Of a stretch of 64,000 nt of DNA, positions 1 to 10,318 are shown one piece after another. The stretch is taken from the NCBI RefSeq assembly GCF_002115825.1, contig NZ_JFJZ01000010.1:62001-126000 (forward strand), in the 5' to 3' direction. Numbering within the stretch: the stretch's first letter is position 1; the number at the start of each line of letters is the position of its first letter. A model generated the notes under the pieces. That model saw only the letters and a program-made list of their open reading frames with translations. It was not told the DNA's origin and made no database searches. Source of the DNA: Thalassospira sp. MCCC 1A01428 (lineage in GTDB: Bacteria; Pseudomonadota; Alphaproteobacteria; Rhodospirillales; Thalassospiraceae). The position numbers and the translations under genes were made by a program.

Positions 1-1307
1 TTATAACCGGTCAAATCAATCGAAAACAGGCGATATTTGTCCTTGGTTCCGTCCTTGGACGGGATTTGGCGATGGAACATCAAAACCCGACCATTCGGTG
101 CCCATGTCGGGCTCTCTACGAGATACCCCTCGGCCAGCAACCGTTCACCACTGCCATCTGGCCGCATAACACCAATATAGAACCGACCTCCTTGCGTCTT
201 CGTGAAGGCGATCAGGTCGCCGCGTGGTGACCAGACCGGTGTGGAATATAATCCACCACCAAAGCTGATCCGTTGCACGCCACTTCCATCTGCATTCATC
301 ACGTAAAGTTGTTGTCCGCCACTACGGTCCGAGTTGAAAACAATGCGCGATCCATCAGGCGAATAGGATGGCGATGTATCAACCGCGGGGTGCCGCGTCA
401 ACTGGCGCTTTTCGCGGGTGCGCAAATCCAGCGAATAAATTTCACTATTGCCGTCCAGGGCCTGGCTCATGACCACCGAATTACCATCTGGTGAAAATCT
501 CGGGGCGAAAGTCATCCCCGGAAAATCTCCCAGAAGTTCAAGCTCTCCGGTGTCGATATCAAGAACGTAAACCCGTGGCTTGTCGTTAAAATACGACATA
601 TAGACCACTTCCTGCGCGGTCGGCGAAAACCGTGGGCTTAGAACAAGAAACTTGCCGTCTGTCAGGAAACGATGGTTTGCACCGTCCTGGTCCATGATGG
701 CCAGCCGCTTGGTCCGGTTTGTTGCCGGTCCCGATTCGGACACATAAACGATGCGGGTATCGAAATACCCGGTTTCACCGGTTATACGTTTGTAGATCTC
801 GTCAGCAATCTTGTGGGCGATCCGCCGCCAGTTGCCCGGCTGTGTGCGATAGGCAACACCGGCCATCTGGTTTTCAGCCAGAACGTCCCACAACCGAAAT
901 TCCACTCGCAATAACCCGTTTGCCTCGGTCAGGACCCGGCCATTGACCAGGGCCTGGGCGCCAATTGTGCGCCACTCGGCAAAGTTGGGATTGACCGCCA
1001 GCGAACTGGCGCTCTGGATAAAGGCCTTTTCATCAATCGTTTTGAAAAGGCCCGAGCGCGCCAGATCGTTGCTGATCACCTTTGTAATATTCTGCCCGAC
1101 ATCGGTTTCCGAAACGCCCTCGCCTGCGAAACGTGTCACGGCGATCGGCATCGGTTTAACTTCACCGCGTGTAATATCAACACGCAGTTCTGCTTGCGCC
1201 GGGGCGGCCGCAGCAATGGTCAAGCCAACAGCAACGGCAAGGGCACACAGGCCAGCCAGCCCGCGTACATGCCAGTGTCGTTTAAAAGCCTTGGTCTTGG
1301 TTGTCAT
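1..1307 (-). CDS. tolB: Tol-Pal system beta-propeller protein TolB (3' end outside window)
   Basis: Periplasmic TolB, the beta-propeller that docks with Pal and TolA and helps keep the outer membrane constricted at division. The reading frame opens at ATG 1305-1307 and stays open to position 1, where it still reads ...FSIDLTGY, a sequence close to the usual TolB C-terminus, so only a few residues should be missing. A basic start followed by a hydrophobic Ala/Leu/Val segment forms a signal peptide of about 35 residues. WSPRG/WAPNG-type and DG-rich WD40-like blades repeat across the second half. About 435 residues are visible, close to the normal length of about 440. It is last in a minus-strand tol cluster but separated from tolA by about 347 bp, so it may have its own promoter. 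Confidence 0.93.
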   Translation of the reverse strand, partial: MTTKTKAFKRHWHVRGLAGLCALAVAVGLTIAAAAPAQAELRVDITRGEVKPMPIAVTRFAGEGVSETDVGQNITKVISNDLARSGLFKTIDEKAFIQSASSLAVNPNFAEWRTIGAQALVNGRVLTEANGLLRVEFRLWDVLAENQMAGVAYRTQPGNWRRIAHKIADEIYKRITGETGYFDTRIVYVSESGPATNRTKRLAIMDQDGANHRFLTDGKFLVLSPRFSPTAQEVVYMSYFNDKPRVYVLDIDTGELELLGDFPGMTFAPRFSPDGNSVVMSQALDGNSEIYSLDLRTREKRQLTRHPAVDTSPSYSPDGSRIVFNSDRSGGQQLYVMNADGSGVQRISFGGGLYSTPVWSPRGDLIAFTKTQGGRFYIGVMRPDGSGERLLAEGYLVESPTWAPNGRVLMFHRQIPSKDGTKDKYRLFSIDLTGY

Positions 1308-1654
1308 CCTGCCTCGCTTTTCTCCACGCGTTTTCAAAAGGATAGCTCGTTAACCCGTCAATTCACGCGCGTCAAAACTGGACGTGAATTTGCGCTAGAA
1401 TTGCATTTAATCCAGCGGCACTTTCAGGGGGCTGCATTGCGGTTTTAGCACATCATTTCATGCAGATTTCGCTATGCAGCATTTCTAAAAGTTGCCTCAT
1501 GTTAATATCCGATTCCTGCCTGTCTTCAAAGGCTTACCAATATCGCTAAACGTCTTCTCAAACAATCACGGCATAAAACAACAACAATTGGCAATCATTC
1601 CGGCGAAATTAGGGTCAATTCACCACAATTTCACAAATATTTCCTCAAATCAGC
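1308..1654. other. Gene-free spacer between tolA and tolB
   Basis: About 347 bp with no convincing reading frame on either strand. It is AT-rich towards the tolA end. I see no clear terminator hairpin with a T-run for tolA and no sharp sigma70 promoter, although a spacer this long usually holds regulation for tolB. Confidence 0.5.
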
Positions 1655-2695
1655 CTACATTCCCAACATTTCACGCATGTTAAAGGTCATTACGACTGTA
1701 TTCCAAAGGTCATATTTATTTTCCGGCAGCTTAAGCGGACTACAGGCCGGGTTTAAAACAGCCCGCAAGGCGCTTTCCGCAACTGTCCGCTTCGAGGCAT
1801 CACTGCCAATTTCATTTCGGTTGGCAATCTGGGCACCCCGCACTGTCCGGTCCGGATTTACCTGCACATTCAGATAAACCACAAAATCCGCGTCCTTGGA
1901 GCCAACCGGCGGGTTCCAGCATTGCGCGATCTGGCGCTTCAAGGCGTCAAGCTCACTCATGCTCAAACGATCATCCAGGCGCGTTGCCGTTTGCTCGCTG
2001 GCCGTTTCCTTGGCCGGTTTTTCCTTCGGCTGATCAGGAACAGGTTCCTGTGTGCTTTCGGTTTTGCGCACATCTTTCAAGATATCGGCAAGTGTTCGCT
2101 TCGGCGCGGGCTCGGCCTTTTTCTCGGGTTTTGGCTTTGGTTCCGTTTTGGGCTCGGGCTTTTTTTCTTCTTTTTTCGGCTCAGTTTTTTTCTCGGGCTT
2201 GGGCTCCGGTTTCTTTTCCGGTTTTGGCTCCGGTTTTTCCACCTTCTTTTCAACCGGCTTTGGCTTGGCCTTTAATTCACCGTCATCCCTTTCGGGCACC
2301 GGTGCGGCTTCGGGGGCTTTTTTAACCTCCGGTTTTGGTTTCGGCTCAGGTTTTGGCTCGGGCTTCGGTTCCGGCTTGGGCTCGGGTTTCGGCTGGGGCT
2401 TGGGTTCCGGTGTTGGTTCCGGCGTGGGCTCGGGCTTGGGTTCCGGCTTTGCCTGGGGCTTGGGTTGTGGCGTCGGCTTTTCCTTGGGCTGCGGCTTTGT
2501 CGCCGGCTTGTCCGCAGGTTTTGGCAGCGGCGGCGCTTTTTTCATGGCTGCCGCAAATTCATCCACCGTCACAACATCAACCGACACCGACTGCATTTCC
2601 AGCGGCTCAGGTTTAAACAGGTCAGGCAAGCCAAAATAGGCGATCAAAATGATCACCAAATGTACCGCCAGTGAAATCAGCACATTACGCAGCAT
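1655..2695 (-). CDS. tolA: Tol-Pal system protein TolA, Pro/Glu/Lys-rich
   Basis: TolA links the TolQR proton channel in the inner membrane to TolB/Pal. The 346-residue product has the canonical three parts. An N-terminal membrane anchor (about residues 5-25) carries the SxxxH pattern at SLAVH, used in the family to contact TolQ. A long linker (about 45-230) is extremely rich in Pro, Lys and Glu, with PEPKP/PKPE repeats. A C-terminal domain (about 245-346) contains ALKRQIAQCWNPP and ends in a TonB/TolA-type fold with a conserved-looking Cys pair. The linker is more Pro-rich than the Ala/Lys helical linker of enteric TolA, implying an extended rod. tolR lies 6 bp upstream. Confidence 0.93.
   Translation of the reverse strand: MLRNVLISLAVHLVIILIAYFGLPDLFKPEPLEMQSVSVDVVTVDEFAAAMKKAPPLPKPADKPATKPQPKEKPTPQPKPQAKPEPKPEPTPEPTPEPKPQPKPEPKPEPKPEPKPEPKPKPEVKKAPEAAPVPERDDGELKAKPKPVEKKVEKPEPKPEKKPEPKPEKKTEPKKEEKKPEPKTEPKPKPEKKAEPAPKRTLADILKDVRKTESTQEPVPDQPKEKPAKETASEQTATRLDDRLSMSELDALKRQIAQCWNPPVGSKDADFVVYLNVQVNPDRTVRGAQIANRNEIGSDASKRTVAESALRAVLNPACSPLKLPENKYDLWNTVVMTFNMREMLGM
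2318..2490. repeat. Hexanucleotide-type repeat in the tolA linker
   Basis: The plus strand here is a degenerate array of GG(C/T)T(C/T)(G/C) hexamers, coding on the minus strand for alternating Pro-Glu/Lys-Pro units of the TolA linker. The repeats are imperfect but phased with the codons. In-frame length change by slippage is plausible. Confidence 0.75.
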
Positions 2696-2701
2696 GACCG
2701 T

Positions 2702-3163
2702 TTATTTGCCTTTATCTGGCAGATCGGCGATCAGGGCCACCTTGCTAAAGCCGGCCTCGTTGATCCGTCCCATCAAATCCATCACCTGGCCATAATCGAC
2801 AGCCTTGTCGCCCTTTACAAAAATACGGGTATCCTGCTTGTTTTCGGTAATGGCCCGCAATTTCGCCACCAGTTCGTCGCGATCAACTGCGCTGTCCATA
2901 ATATAAACAGCGCCCTCTTTGGTCAGTGACACCACCAGGGGTTCGTCCTGACCGGTCATTTGTGTTGCACTGGCCTTGGGCAAATCAACATCGACACCTG
3001 CCGTAATCAGCGGTGCTGTGACCATAAAAATCACCAGCAGCACCAGCATCACATCGACCATTGGCGTAACGTTGATGTCGCTCATGGCCTTACGGCCACC
3101 GCGCCCCCGACGTCCGCGCCGCCGACCACCACCGGAATTTCCCGAAGCTAGTTGTCCGCCCAT
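2702..3163 (-). CDS. tolR: Tol-Pal proton channel subunit TolR (ExbD family)
   Basis: TolR pairs with TolQ to use proton motive force to energise TolA. The 153-residue protein has one transmembrane segment (about 36-56) containing the ExbD/TolR signature NVTPMVDVMLVLLVIFM; Asp37 is the expected proton-relay residue. The remainder (about 60-153) is the periplasmic ExbD domain. The first 26 residues are Gly/Arg-rich (GRRRGRRGRGGRK), common in alphaproteobacterial TolR; Met27 (MSDINV) is an alternative start. tolQ ends 3 bp upstream, so the two are co-translated. Confidence 0.95.
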   Translation of the reverse strand: MGGQLASGNSGGGRRRGRRGRGGRKAMSDINVTPMVDVMLVLLVIFMVTAPLITAGVDVDLPKASATQMTGQDEPLVVSLTKEGAVYIMDSAVDRDELVAKLRAITENKQDTRIFVKGDKAVDYGQVMDLMGRINEAGFSKVALIADLPDKGK

Positions 3164-3166
3164 GGA

Positions 3167-3898
3167 TCAATCCCGTTTTTCGTCAAGCTGGCGCGAAAGG
3201 ATCGAACTGAATTCGTCAACAAACGCTTCAAGACGATTGCCATAACGGTTCAGGTCGCTTGAAATTTTGTTATAGGCCACCACAGCCGGAATAGCCGCAA
3301 CCAGACCAATAGCCGTCGCAAACAGCGCCTCGGCGATACCCGGGGCAACCACCGCAAGCGATGTGTTTTTCGACGCCGCAATGGACTGGAACGACGCCAT
3401 AATGCCCCAAACAGTGCCAAACAAGCCAACAAACGGGGCCGTAGAACCAACAGAGGCCAAAAAGGTCATGTATTTTTCAACACGGTCCATTTCACGGCCC
3501 AGCGTTACTTCCATTGCCCGTTCAAGGCGTTGTTGCAGGCGCGCGCGCATGGTTTCGCCGCTAACGCCGCGTGCATTTGAGCGCCGCCATTCCCGCATGG
3601 CCGAAACAAAAATGGCCGCCATCGGGTCTTTGGGCCGGTCTGCGATGCGATCATAAAGATCCTCAAGCGACCCGCCCGACCAGAAGGCTTCTTCAAACTG
3701 ATTAGCCTGGGCACGCAATTTGCGCAGGCGAAACATCTTTTCAAAGACAATCGCCCAGACCCATACGGACGACAGCAACAGGCCAATCATAATGACTTTG
3801 ACGACCAGACCTGCCTGAACAAACAGCCCCCACACCGACATGTCGTGCGCCATAACCGACTGGCCAAGAGACACGGCATCGACAACCTGATTTTCCAT
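3167..3898 (-). CDS. tolQ: Tol-Pal proton channel subunit TolQ (MotA/TolQ/ExbB family)
   Basis: Inner-membrane channel protein of the Tol motor. The 243-residue length and three membrane segments (about 27-52, 145-170 and 183-210) match TolQ. The GLFGTVWGIMASF segment, with a conserved Thr/Gly pattern, is the family signature in the pore-lining helix, and the cytoplasmic loop lies between segments one and two. It sits between ybgC (7 bp) and tolR (3 bp), the standard tol order. Confidence 0.95.
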   Translation of the reverse strand: MENQVVDAVSLGQSVMAHDMSVWGLFVQAGLVVKVIMIGLLLSSVWVWAIVFEKMFRLRKLRAQANQFEEAFWSGGSLEDLYDRIADRPKDPMAAIFVSAMREWRRSNARGVSGETMRARLQQRLERAMEVTLGREMDRVEKYMTFLASVGSTAPFVGLFGTVWGIMASFQSIAASKNTSLAVVAPGIAEALFATAIGLVAAIPAVVAYNKISSDLNRYGNRLEAFVDEFSSILSRQLDEKRD

Positions 3899-3905
3899 CG
3901 TTTCT

Positions 3906-4355
3906 TTAGCCCTCGTTCACATCCAGATAGTCACTGAACACATTTCTTAATTCATCCGGCAGGCGTTGCGCCCGAAAGGTTTCCAACGACATGCAGGCCA
4001 GAACGATATCGATCACGACCAGTTCCTCGCCGTCCCGCATAATTTTTTGTTCAAAACCCAGTGACGCACCGCCAATTCGGACCAACCGACTTTGCACAGT
4101 CAACCGATCCTCAAGCCGCGCAGCCCGACGGAAATCGACGGTACAATGTCGAACCGCTATGGCAACTTTGTGGCGTTCAGCGATGTTTCTATTGGAAAAA
4201 CCCAATAAATTCACCATTGACGTCCGTGCGCGCTCGGCAAAAGCCAAATATTGCGCGTGATATACAATTCCGCCGGCGTCAGTATCTTCATAGAACACGC
4301 AAAACGGGTAAATGTGGCGTTTTCCGTCTATTGTGCCAAACAGGGATTCTGTCAT
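3906..4355 (-). CDS. ybgC: Tol-Pal-associated acyl-CoA thioesterase YbgC (hotdog fold)
   Basis: Cytoplasmic acyl-CoA thioesterase of the 4-hydroxybenzoyl-CoA thioesterase type. The motif [24 protein letters not shown] at about residues 21-44 holds the catalytic Asp and the hotdog helix signature. Length is 149 residues (family about 135-150). Its ATG overlaps the ruvB stop by 4 bp, so the ruv and tol genes are translationally coupled into one transcription unit here. Its exact role in Tol function is unsettled in the literature. Confidence 0.92.
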   Translation of the reverse strand: MTESLFGTIDGKRHIYPFCVFYEDTDAGGIVYHAQYLAFAERARTSMVNLLGFSNRNIAERHKVAIAVRHCTVDFRRAARLEDRLTVQSRLVRIGGASLGFEQKIMRDGEELVVIDIVLACMSLETFRAQRLPDELRNVFSDYLDVNEG

Positions 4356-5431
4356 TGCTCGCCTTCGTCATTTGCATTGTTCAGGGCTTCGCTTTCGAAA
4401 AGGTCCGCCATTGGCACACCGGCCTGATTGCGCGGCGGTGTCAGCCCCAAATGCACAAACCCCTTCACCCCCAGCATCCGCCCGCGCGGTGTGCGCTGTA
4501 TAAGCCCCTGCTGAAGCAAATAAGGCTCGATGACATCCTCGATGGTATCGCGTTCCTCGGACAGGGCGGCGGCCAGCGTATCAACGCCGACCGGCCCGCC
4601 ACCATAATTGCTGGCAATACAGGTCAGATATCGGCGATCCTGGCTATCAAGCCCCAGATTATCGACTTCCAGCCGTGTCAGGGCGGCATCGGCGATAAAA
4701 TCATTGACCGGCGACTTACCGGCCACCACAGCAAAATCTCTTACACGGCGGAGCAACCGCCCGGCAATACGCGGGGTTCCCCTTGACCGGCGGGCAATTT
4801 CCATTGCGCCATCGCGGGTCATGTCAAAATCAAGCAGCCGTGCCCCGCGGGCAACGATATCAACCAGCTCTTCGGGTTCGTAAAACCGCAAACGTAACGG
4901 GATGCCAAAACGGTCGCGCAGCGGTGTCGTCAACAAACCCGACCGGGTTGTGGCCCCCACCAGCGTAAAGGGGGGTAAATCAATACGAACAGAGCGCGCC
5001 GCCGGCCCCTCGCCAATGATCAGGTCCAGCTGAAAATCTTCCATCGCCGGATACAGAATTTCTTCAACAGCGGGGTTCAACCGGTGAATTTCATCGATAA
5101 ACAAAACGTCACGCGGCTGTAAATTCGTCAGCAATGCCGCCAGGTCGCCTGCCTTGGCAATGACGGGGCCGGACGTTGCCCGAAAGCCAACGCCAAGCTC
5201 ACTGGCAACAATTTGCGAAAGGGTTGTTTTGCCCAGTCCCGGGGGACCGAAAAAAAGCACATGATCCATGGCTTCTTCGCGTCCGCGTGCGGCCTGAATA
5301 AACACATCAAGGTTTTCGCGCACTTCCTTTTGCCCGGTAAAATCATCCAGGCGACGGGGGCGTAATGATCCATCCTGACGGTCTTCTGCGTGGCGTTCAC
5401 CACTTAACAACCGGTCGTCTTCCTCGCTCAC
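4352..5431 (-). CDS. ruvB: Holliday junction branch migration ATPase RuvB
   Basis: AAA+ motor that drives branch migration with RuvA. Walker A is GPPGLGKTT (residues 62-70), Walker B is LFIDEIHRL (about 114-122), sensor 1 lies in the VGATTRSG segment and the arginine finger in [10 protein letters not shown]-terminal winged-helix DNA-binding part (TPRGRMLG) follows. Length is 359 residues, normal for alphaproteobacteria. It overlaps ruvA and ybgC by 4 bp each (ATGA junctions), indicating tight translational coupling. Confidence 0.97.
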   Translation of the reverse strand: MSEEDDRLLSGERHAEDRQDGSLRPRRLDDFTGQKEVRENLDVFIQAARGREEAMDHVLFFGPPGLGKTTLSQIVASELGVGFRATSGPVIAKAGDLAALLTNLQPRDVLFIDEIHRLNPAVEEILYPAMEDFQLDLIIGEGPAARSVRIDLPPFTLVGATTRSGLLTTPLRDRFGIPLRLRFYEPEELVDIVARGARLLDFDMTRDGAMEIARRSRGTPRIAGRLLRRVRDFAVVAGKSPVNDFIADAALTRLEVDNLGLDSQDRRYLTCIASNYGGGPVGVDTLAAALSEERDTIEDVIEPYLLQQGLIQRTPRGRMLGVKGFVHLGLTPPRNQAGVPMADLFESEALNNANDEGEQ

Positions 5432-6129
5432 GCGCTAAGCTCCTTCAGACCCAAACGGATCAGGGTATCAAGGTTCCGGTTTTCGCCCGCCTGCTGGGAT
5501 GCCCGGCCAACGGCCCCGAAGGCCTCGGAACGACCATATCCCAAATTAACCAGCGCTGAAACGGCATCGGCCATCATCGCACCATCATCAACAACCGGGG
5601 TCTCAGGCACGGCAGGTGCAGCTTTTACCGTGCGTTTACGGGCCGGTTTTGTATCTGCCGCAGGTGTATCCGCACCTTCGGCCCTTGAAACCGGCGCAAC
5701 AGGTGCTGCGACGGGCCCCAAATTCAATTTTGCGGCCTTGTCTTTTAACTCGCCCACAATCCGCGTTGCCACCTTGGCCCCCACACCGGGGGCGCGGCAA
5801 AGCGCGGTTGTGTCTTGCGATGCAAGGGCACGCAAAAGGTCCGTCGGGGACAAAACCGACAGCAATGCCAGCGCCACCTTGGCCCCCACCCCCTGTACCG
5901 TGGTTAACAGCGAAAACCATTGTTTTTCGGCATTATCGGCAAAACCATAAAGATGAATATGATCTTCACGGACATGGGTTTCGATAATCAGCCCGGCATC
6001 CCCGCCCGCTTGCGGCAACATCGACAAGGTACGCCGCGAGGCAAAGACCAGATAGCCAACACCGTTAACATCAATGATAACGCTGTCTTCGCCGATAAAA
6101 TCAACAATGCCACGCAATTTGGCAATCAT
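5428..6129 (-). CDS. ruvA: Holliday junction branch migration protein RuvA
   Basis: Tetrameric junction-binding protein that loads RuvB. The family N-terminus [13 protein letters not shown] begins at ATG 6129, which overlaps the ruvC stop (ATGA). A longer in-frame opening to 6249 runs inside ruvC and is rejected. The product is 233 residues. Domain I is an OB fold (about 1-65). Domain II has helix-hairpin-helix motifs ([13 protein letters not shown] and [13 protein letters not shown]). A Pro/Ala-rich linker of about 60 residues (160-215), longer than in enterics, precedes the C-terminal RuvB-binding domain III ([14 protein letters not shown]). Confidence 0.95.
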   Translation of the reverse strand: MIAKLRGIVDFIGEDSVIIDVNGVGYLVFASRRTLSMLPQAGGDAGLIIETHVREDHIHLYGFADNAEKQWFSLLTTVQGVGAKVALALLSVLSPTDLLRALASQDTTALCRAPGVGAKVATRIVGELKDKAAKLNLGPVAAPVAPVSRAEGADTPAADTKPARKRTVKAAPAVPETPVVDDGAMMADAVSALVNLGYGRSEAFGAVGRASQQAGENRNLDTLIRLGLKELSA

Positions 6130-6647
6130 CGGGCAGATCCCCCGTTCTGGTTCTGATAGCGGGCCATCATCTGGCGGTTTCCGGCATGTTGCGCATGGCA
6201 AATGGCAATGGCCAACGCATCGGCGGCATCGGCTCCGGCAATTTTGCACCCCGGCAACAAGGTGGAAACCATCATTTCAACCTGCTGTTTGGCCGCATGA
6301 CCAGCACCGACCACCGTCTTTTTAACCGCATTTGGTGTATATTCGGTAACCGGAATGCCCATGCGTGCGGGCGCCAGCATGGCCACACCCCGCGCCTGCC
6401 CCAGTTTAAGAGTTGATACCGGGTTTTTATTAACGAAGGTTTCCTCAACAGCGGCCTCGTCGGGCTTCCACTGATTGATAATGTCGGTCAGGCCCGAATA
6501 AAGCTGCACCAGCCGTTCGGCCAGCGACAACGCCTGGGTCGAGGTTACAACACCGTTGGCAACATGGCGCATATGATTGTCGTTCAGGTCGATCACGCCC
6601 CATCCGGTACGCTGAAGACCGGGATCGATGCCAAGAACCCTGACCAC
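6126..6647 (-). CDS. ruvC: Holliday junction endonuclease RuvC (GTG start)
   Basis: Crossover junction resolvase with an RNase H-like fold. Acidic residues lie in [13 protein letters not shown] near the N-terminus, AVEETF in the middle and [13 protein letters not shown] near the C-terminus, matching the Mg-binding set. I chose GTG at 6645-6647: an AGGTGA ribosome site lies 7 bases before it, and the protein then begins (M)VRVLGIDPG as in the family. An upstream ATG at 6680 would add 11 residues without a comparable site. Length is 173 residues. First gene of the ruvCAB-ybgC-tol unit. Confidence 0.93.
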   Translation of the reverse strand: MVRVLGIDPGLQRTGWGVIDLNDNHMRHVANGVVTSTQALSLAERLVQLYSGLTDIINQWKPDEAAVEETFVNKNPVSTLKLGQARGVAMLAPARMGIPVTEYTPNAVKKTVVGAGHAAKQQVEMMVSTLLPGCKIAGADAADALAIAICHAQHAGNRQMMARYQNQNGGSAR

Positions 6648-6688
6648 GTGACAATCACCTGCTGTTATTATTGACGTCAAAATACAAT

Positions 6689-6720
6689 ACGCCCGTCATT
6701 CAAAGCAAAATGACGGGCGT
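6689..6720 (-). terminator. Rho-independent terminator downstream of yebC
   Basis: A perfect 12-bp stem (ACGCCCGTCATT / AATGACGGGCGT) with an 8-base loop. On the minus strand it is followed by a T-rich tract ending in TTTT. It separates yebC from ruvC. Confidence 0.85.
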
Positions 6721-6728
6721 AAGCAAGA

Positions 6729-7475
6729 TCAGTTATCGAGGGCCGCGACGATTTCGTCTGTCCATTCGACATTCGTCCAGACATTCTGAACGTCGTCATT
6801 ATCTTCAAGCACATCAACAAGTTTCATGATGCTTTGTGCCTGATCGACAGTGATTTCAGCCGTGGTGACCGGACGAAATACCAGTTTGGCGCTTTCAGGA
6901 TCGCCAAAAATTTCGGTCAGGGCTTCACGAACGCTGTTCAAATCTTCGATTTCAGTTTCGATGACATGGTTTTCGTCATCCGATTCCGCATTGGCAGCGC
7001 CCGCTTCAAGGGCAGCTTCAAAAATCGCGTCGGCATCGCCTTTGTCCGCCGGATAAACAATTTCGCCAATCCGGTTAAACATAAAACCAACCGAACCGGT
7101 TTCACCAAGGTTACCGCCGCTTTTGGTAAAGGCTGCGCGTACTTCGGATGCGGTACGGTTGCGGTTATCGGTCAAGGCTTCGACGATTACGGCAACACCG
7201 GCGGTACCATAACCTTCATAGCGAACTTCTTCAAAATTGTCGCCTTCACCGGCGCCGAGCGCTTTTTTAATCGCACGGTCGATATTGTCCTTGGGCATGT
7301 TCTGCCCGCGGGCGGCAGCAATGGCCGCACGCAAACGCGGGTTACTGCCAATGTCGTCGCTGATCTTTGCCGACACCGTGATTTCACGGGCAAGTTTGGT
7401 AAAGATTTTGGCGCGCTTTTTGTCCTGCGCGCCCTTACGGTGCATGATATTCTTAAACTGGGAATGACCGGCCAT
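6729..7475 (-). CDS. yebC: YebC/PmpR family protein (transcription/translation regulator)
   Basis: The 248-residue protein starts [25 protein letters not shown], the diagnostic YebC N-terminus, and carries the acidic domain 2/3 pattern ([41 protein letters not shown]). The family has been described as DNA-binding regulators and, more recently, as factors helping ribosomes through polyproline-type stalls; the latter would be relevant to the Pro-rich TolA nearby, but that link is speculation. It is often found just upstream of ruvC, as here. It is transcribed alone and ends at the terminator at 6689-6720. Confidence 0.95.
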   Translation of the reverse strand: MAGHSQFKNIMHRKGAQDKKRAKIFTKLAREITVSAKISDDIGSNPRLRAAIAAARGQNMPKDNIDRAIKKALGAGEGDNFEEVRYEGYGTAGVAVIVEALTDNRNRTASEVRAAFTKSGGNLGETGSVGFMFNRIGEIVYPADKGDADAIFEAALEAGAANAESDDENHVIETEIEDLNSVREALTEIFGDPESAKLVFRPVTTAEITVDQAQSIMKLVDVLEDNDDVQNVWTNVEWTDEIVAALDN

Positions 7476-8024
7476 AACCTGAAACCTGTATTCTTGAATT
7501 ACGTTATCGATCTGGTGCCGCCCGGGCCCCTGTCAAACTGCCGCCAATACATATACATACTGTATTTTCCGCCAGCCCAACATTGTGAAAACCTGTGTTG
7601 CGCCTCCCCTTAAAGCCCGGTTACAGGCCCTTCAGGCAAATGCAATGCACGCTCCTATAACGTGTTTGCGGCCCAAGGTCCAGCCATCGCACGCACATTC
7701 AGCTCGGAAACCGCACGGCCCTCCCGCTTGCCGAACTTCACTGCAAATCGACAAATGTGATCGCAATAAAGCCGTCAGGTGTCGTGTCCGAGACATAAAA
7801 TCAAATGCATTTTGTTTTCACAAACAGGCTTGCCTATTGCGAAGCCAGACAGAATGCAACAATATCGGAAGAGAATAAGACAGAATAAAACAACGCAAAC
7901 CAGGTTTGAACCGGCAAGGGGTAATCGAACCGAAACAAAGGGTGGATACGCGGATACCTTCAAAAAGGTCCGTGCCTCAAAACCGGTGAGGGTGAACACC
8001 GGCGCAACAAAAAGGTAGGACAGA
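7476..8024. other. Gene-free divergent region between yebC and the first chemoreceptor
   Basis: About 550 bp without a supportable gene. An open frame at 7585-7878 has no ribosome site or family signature. On the yebC side a TTGACA lies on the minus strand (7531-7536), but no good -10 sits at 17 bp. An alternating ATACATATACATAC tract lies at 7548-7561. Confidence 0.5.
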
Positions 8025-10250
8025 ATGGGAAAGAAAACAGGGACCCCGAAACAGCCTAAAAAAAATACCAAAAAAAATCAGTCGGGGCTTGGGGTTAAAG
8101 GGAAACTTCTGATTTCCTTTGCTTTGGTTGGGCTTATGGCTGTTGCGGCCGTTATCGTCGGGGTATTTGCTTTTGGCCGGTTTGGCGTAACACTGGCCGA
8201 CATCACAGAAGACAAACTGCCGCCAATGTTCACAGCACAGCAACTGGCAACAGAAAGTGCAGAAGTCGTTGCTATTGCCCCTCGCATCATTGCCGCTTCC
8301 AGCCAGGAAGAAGAACAGACGGTCAAGGATGAACTTGATCAGCGTCTGATCGGGCTGAGCGCCAAGATCGACGAGCTGCGTCAATCCGGGCTGGAACCCG
8401 AGATTCTCGAAGAAATCGACACCAACCGTCAGCAACTTGAACAGGCCCTGACCTCCTTGCATGAAGCAACCCAGGCCCGTTTCGAGATTTCCAGAGAAAA
8501 AGCCGAAAAAACAAAGGATTTTCTTGAGCTTAGCAAACGTTACGGGGATACGCTCAAACCGCTTTTGTCCTATACTCAAAATGACATCGCCCAGGCCGAT
8601 GCCGAAGTAAAAAAACTTCGCAAAGACCCGGCCTCTGCCGAAGAAACAACCAAAGAAGACATGGTGGCGCAGTTTTACAAGCTGCATGACGCGGTGCAAA
8701 CCCGCGCCCCGATCCTTGATATTGAACGTCAGGGGGCAACAGCCACCAACATGATCATTGCCGCCACGACCGAAACCCAGGCCGTGCGACTGTCCATTAC
8801 CGCCGTTCGTATTCGTGGCAACTATGCCGATGCCCGCGATCTGGTGAACGGAATGGACAATGAGAAGCTGAAAAAATACTACAATGAACTGATCGATAAA
8901 ATGGAAGCCTTGTCGATCGGCGATGACAGCATTCCAACCTTGCGGACCAAGGAACTAAAAGCAATCGACACGGCACAGAAATTTGTCGCCGAAAGTGCGC
9001 AGGCTGCCGACACAATGCGCGTTGGCGTTTCCCAACTTGTAGATGCCCTGCAAAACAGTGTCGACACATCGGCAGCCAGCGCAGAAACGTTGCAAAAACA
9101 AAGCTCGACCATTTTGTATGCTGTCGGCATTGCCGCGATCCTGCTGTCATTGGCCATTTACGTGATCTATGTCCGGGGTAACTTGCTGCGCCGGTTGGAT
9201 GGTTTGCAAAAAACCATGGTCACACTGGCCGGGGGTAACCTTGATGTCGCCGTGCCGGTCAAGGGCCACGATGAAATCACGGCTATGGGCCGCGCGGTTG
9301 AAGTCTTTAAGGATAATGCCCTTAAAGTTCGGGATATGCAGGCCGAGGAAGAACGCCTGAACCGTGAACGCAATGAAAGCCTGCGCGACGAACTGCTGGG
9401 CCTTGCCGATACCTTGCAGGGCGAAGTTGAAAGTGCCGTTGGCGAAATTGCCGCCCTTGCCGAACAGCTGCAAGGCGTTTCCGGGCAAATGAGCCACAGC
9501 GCCGAACTGGTGTCGACACAAAGTGAAGACGTTGCATCGTCGGCACAGGAAGCCACTGGCAATGTAGAAACCGTTGCAGCCGCAACCGAACAGCTTTCGG
9601 CATCAAATGCCGAAATCAACCGGCAAATGGCGGAAAGCACACGCATTTCCAACGATGCGGCGCAAAAAGCACGCGAAACCAACGAACTGGTGGTTAGCCT
9701 GTCGCAATCAGCAAACCGGATTGGCGAAGTAATCGCCCTGATTACCGACATTGCCGAACAAACCAACCTTCTGGCCCTGAATGCCACCATCGAGGCTGCC
9801 CGCGCCGGCGATGCCGGTAAAGGCTTTGCCGTGGTTGCCGCCGAGGTCAAAAACCTTGCCAACCAGACGGAAAAAGCCACCGACGAAATTGCCGGGCAAA
9901 TTACAGGCATTCAGAAATCGACCGGAGAGTCTGTTTCTGCAATCGAAATGATTGGCAGTATCATTGAGAATATCAATGAAATTGCCACCACCATTTCGGC
10001 GGCCATTGAACAGCAAGGCTCGGCCACCAATGAAATCACCCGCAATGTGCGTGGGGCCGCCGACCGGACACGGGCCGTTTCAAGTTCCATTACCGATGTT
10101 GCCAATGAAACGGCCAAAACCGGTGAATTGTCGGGGCAGGTTTTGCAAACCGCACAAACAGCATCGGAAAAGGTCGAAAACCTGCAAACCCGGATCAACA
10201 ATATCCTGCAGGACTTGCGCAAGCAGGCCCACGACCGCGCGGCATCATAA
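8025..10250 (+). CDS. Methyl-accepting chemotaxis protein, large periplasmic helical sensor (paralog 1)
   Basis: Transmembrane chemoreceptor of 741 residues. After a Lys-rich cytoplasmic start, TM1 is about 29-55. A periplasmic, almost all-helical region of about 305 residues follows (55-360), long enough for a double four-helix bundle of the HBM type. TM2 is about 361-384 ([19 protein letters not shown]), HAMP about 385-437, and the signalling domain about 470-735 with the hairpin tip [28 protein letters not shown]. No C-terminal CheR/CheB-tethering pentapeptide is present. The ligand cannot be read from sequence. A Shine-Dalgarno AGGTAGGA precedes ATG 8025. First of three tandem paralogs. 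Confidence 0.93.
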   Translation: MGKKTGTPKQPKKNTKKNQSGLGVKGKLLISFALVGLMAVAAVIVGVFAFGRFGVTLADITEDKLPPMFTAQQLATESAEVVAIAPRIIAASSQEEEQTVKDELDQRLIGLSAKIDELRQSGLEPEILEEIDTNRQQLEQALTSLHEATQARFEISREKAEKTKDFLELSKRYGDTLKPLLSYTQNDIAQADAEVKKLRKDPASAEETTKEDMVAQFYKLHDAVQTRAPILDIERQGATATNMIIAATTETQAVRLSITAVRIRGNYADARDLVNGMDNEKLKKYYNELIDKMEALSIGDDSIPTLRTKELKAIDTAQKFVAESAQAADTMRVGVSQLVDALQNSVDTSAASAETLQKQSSTILYAVGIAAILLSLAIYVIYVRGNLLRRLDGLQKTMVTLAGGNLDVAVPVKGHDEITAMGRAVEVFKDNALKVRDMQAEEERLNRERNESLRDELLGLADTLQGEVESAVGEIAALAEQLQGVSGQMSHSAELVSTQSEDVASSAQEATGNVETVAAATEQLSASNAEINRQMAESTRISNDAAQKARETNELVVSLSQSANRIGEVIALITDIAEQTNLLALNATIEAARAGDAGKGFAVVAAEVKNLANQTEKATDEIAGQITGIQKSTGESVSAIEMIGSIIENINEIATTISAAIEQQGSATNEITRNVRGAADRTRAVSSSITDVANETAKTGELSGQVLQTAQTASEKVENLQTRINNILQDLRKQAHDRAAS

Positions 10251-10318
10251 CCGAAACACCAACATTAACCGACGCGTCCACCGCTTGGGGAACCCGCCGG
10301 ATTACAAGCCCTACCTGA

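Noticed and set aside
2052-2639. Long Gly/Ser/Phe-rich frame on the plus strand
   Set aside because: It is the antisense shadow of the TolA repeat linker; its repetitive composition derives from those hexamers.
3363-3656. Open frames on the plus strand opposite tolQ and tolR
   Set aside because: Antisense to well-supported genes, without start signals or domains.
7531-7560. TTGACA on the minus strand as the yebC -35
   Set aside because: The only decent -10 (GATAAC) lies 22 bp away; at 17 bp the hexamer is poor.
7585-7878. 97-codon open frame before the first chemoreceptor
   Set aside because: No ribosome site, no family similarity and an unusual Cys/His/Arg-rich composition typical of non-coding frames.
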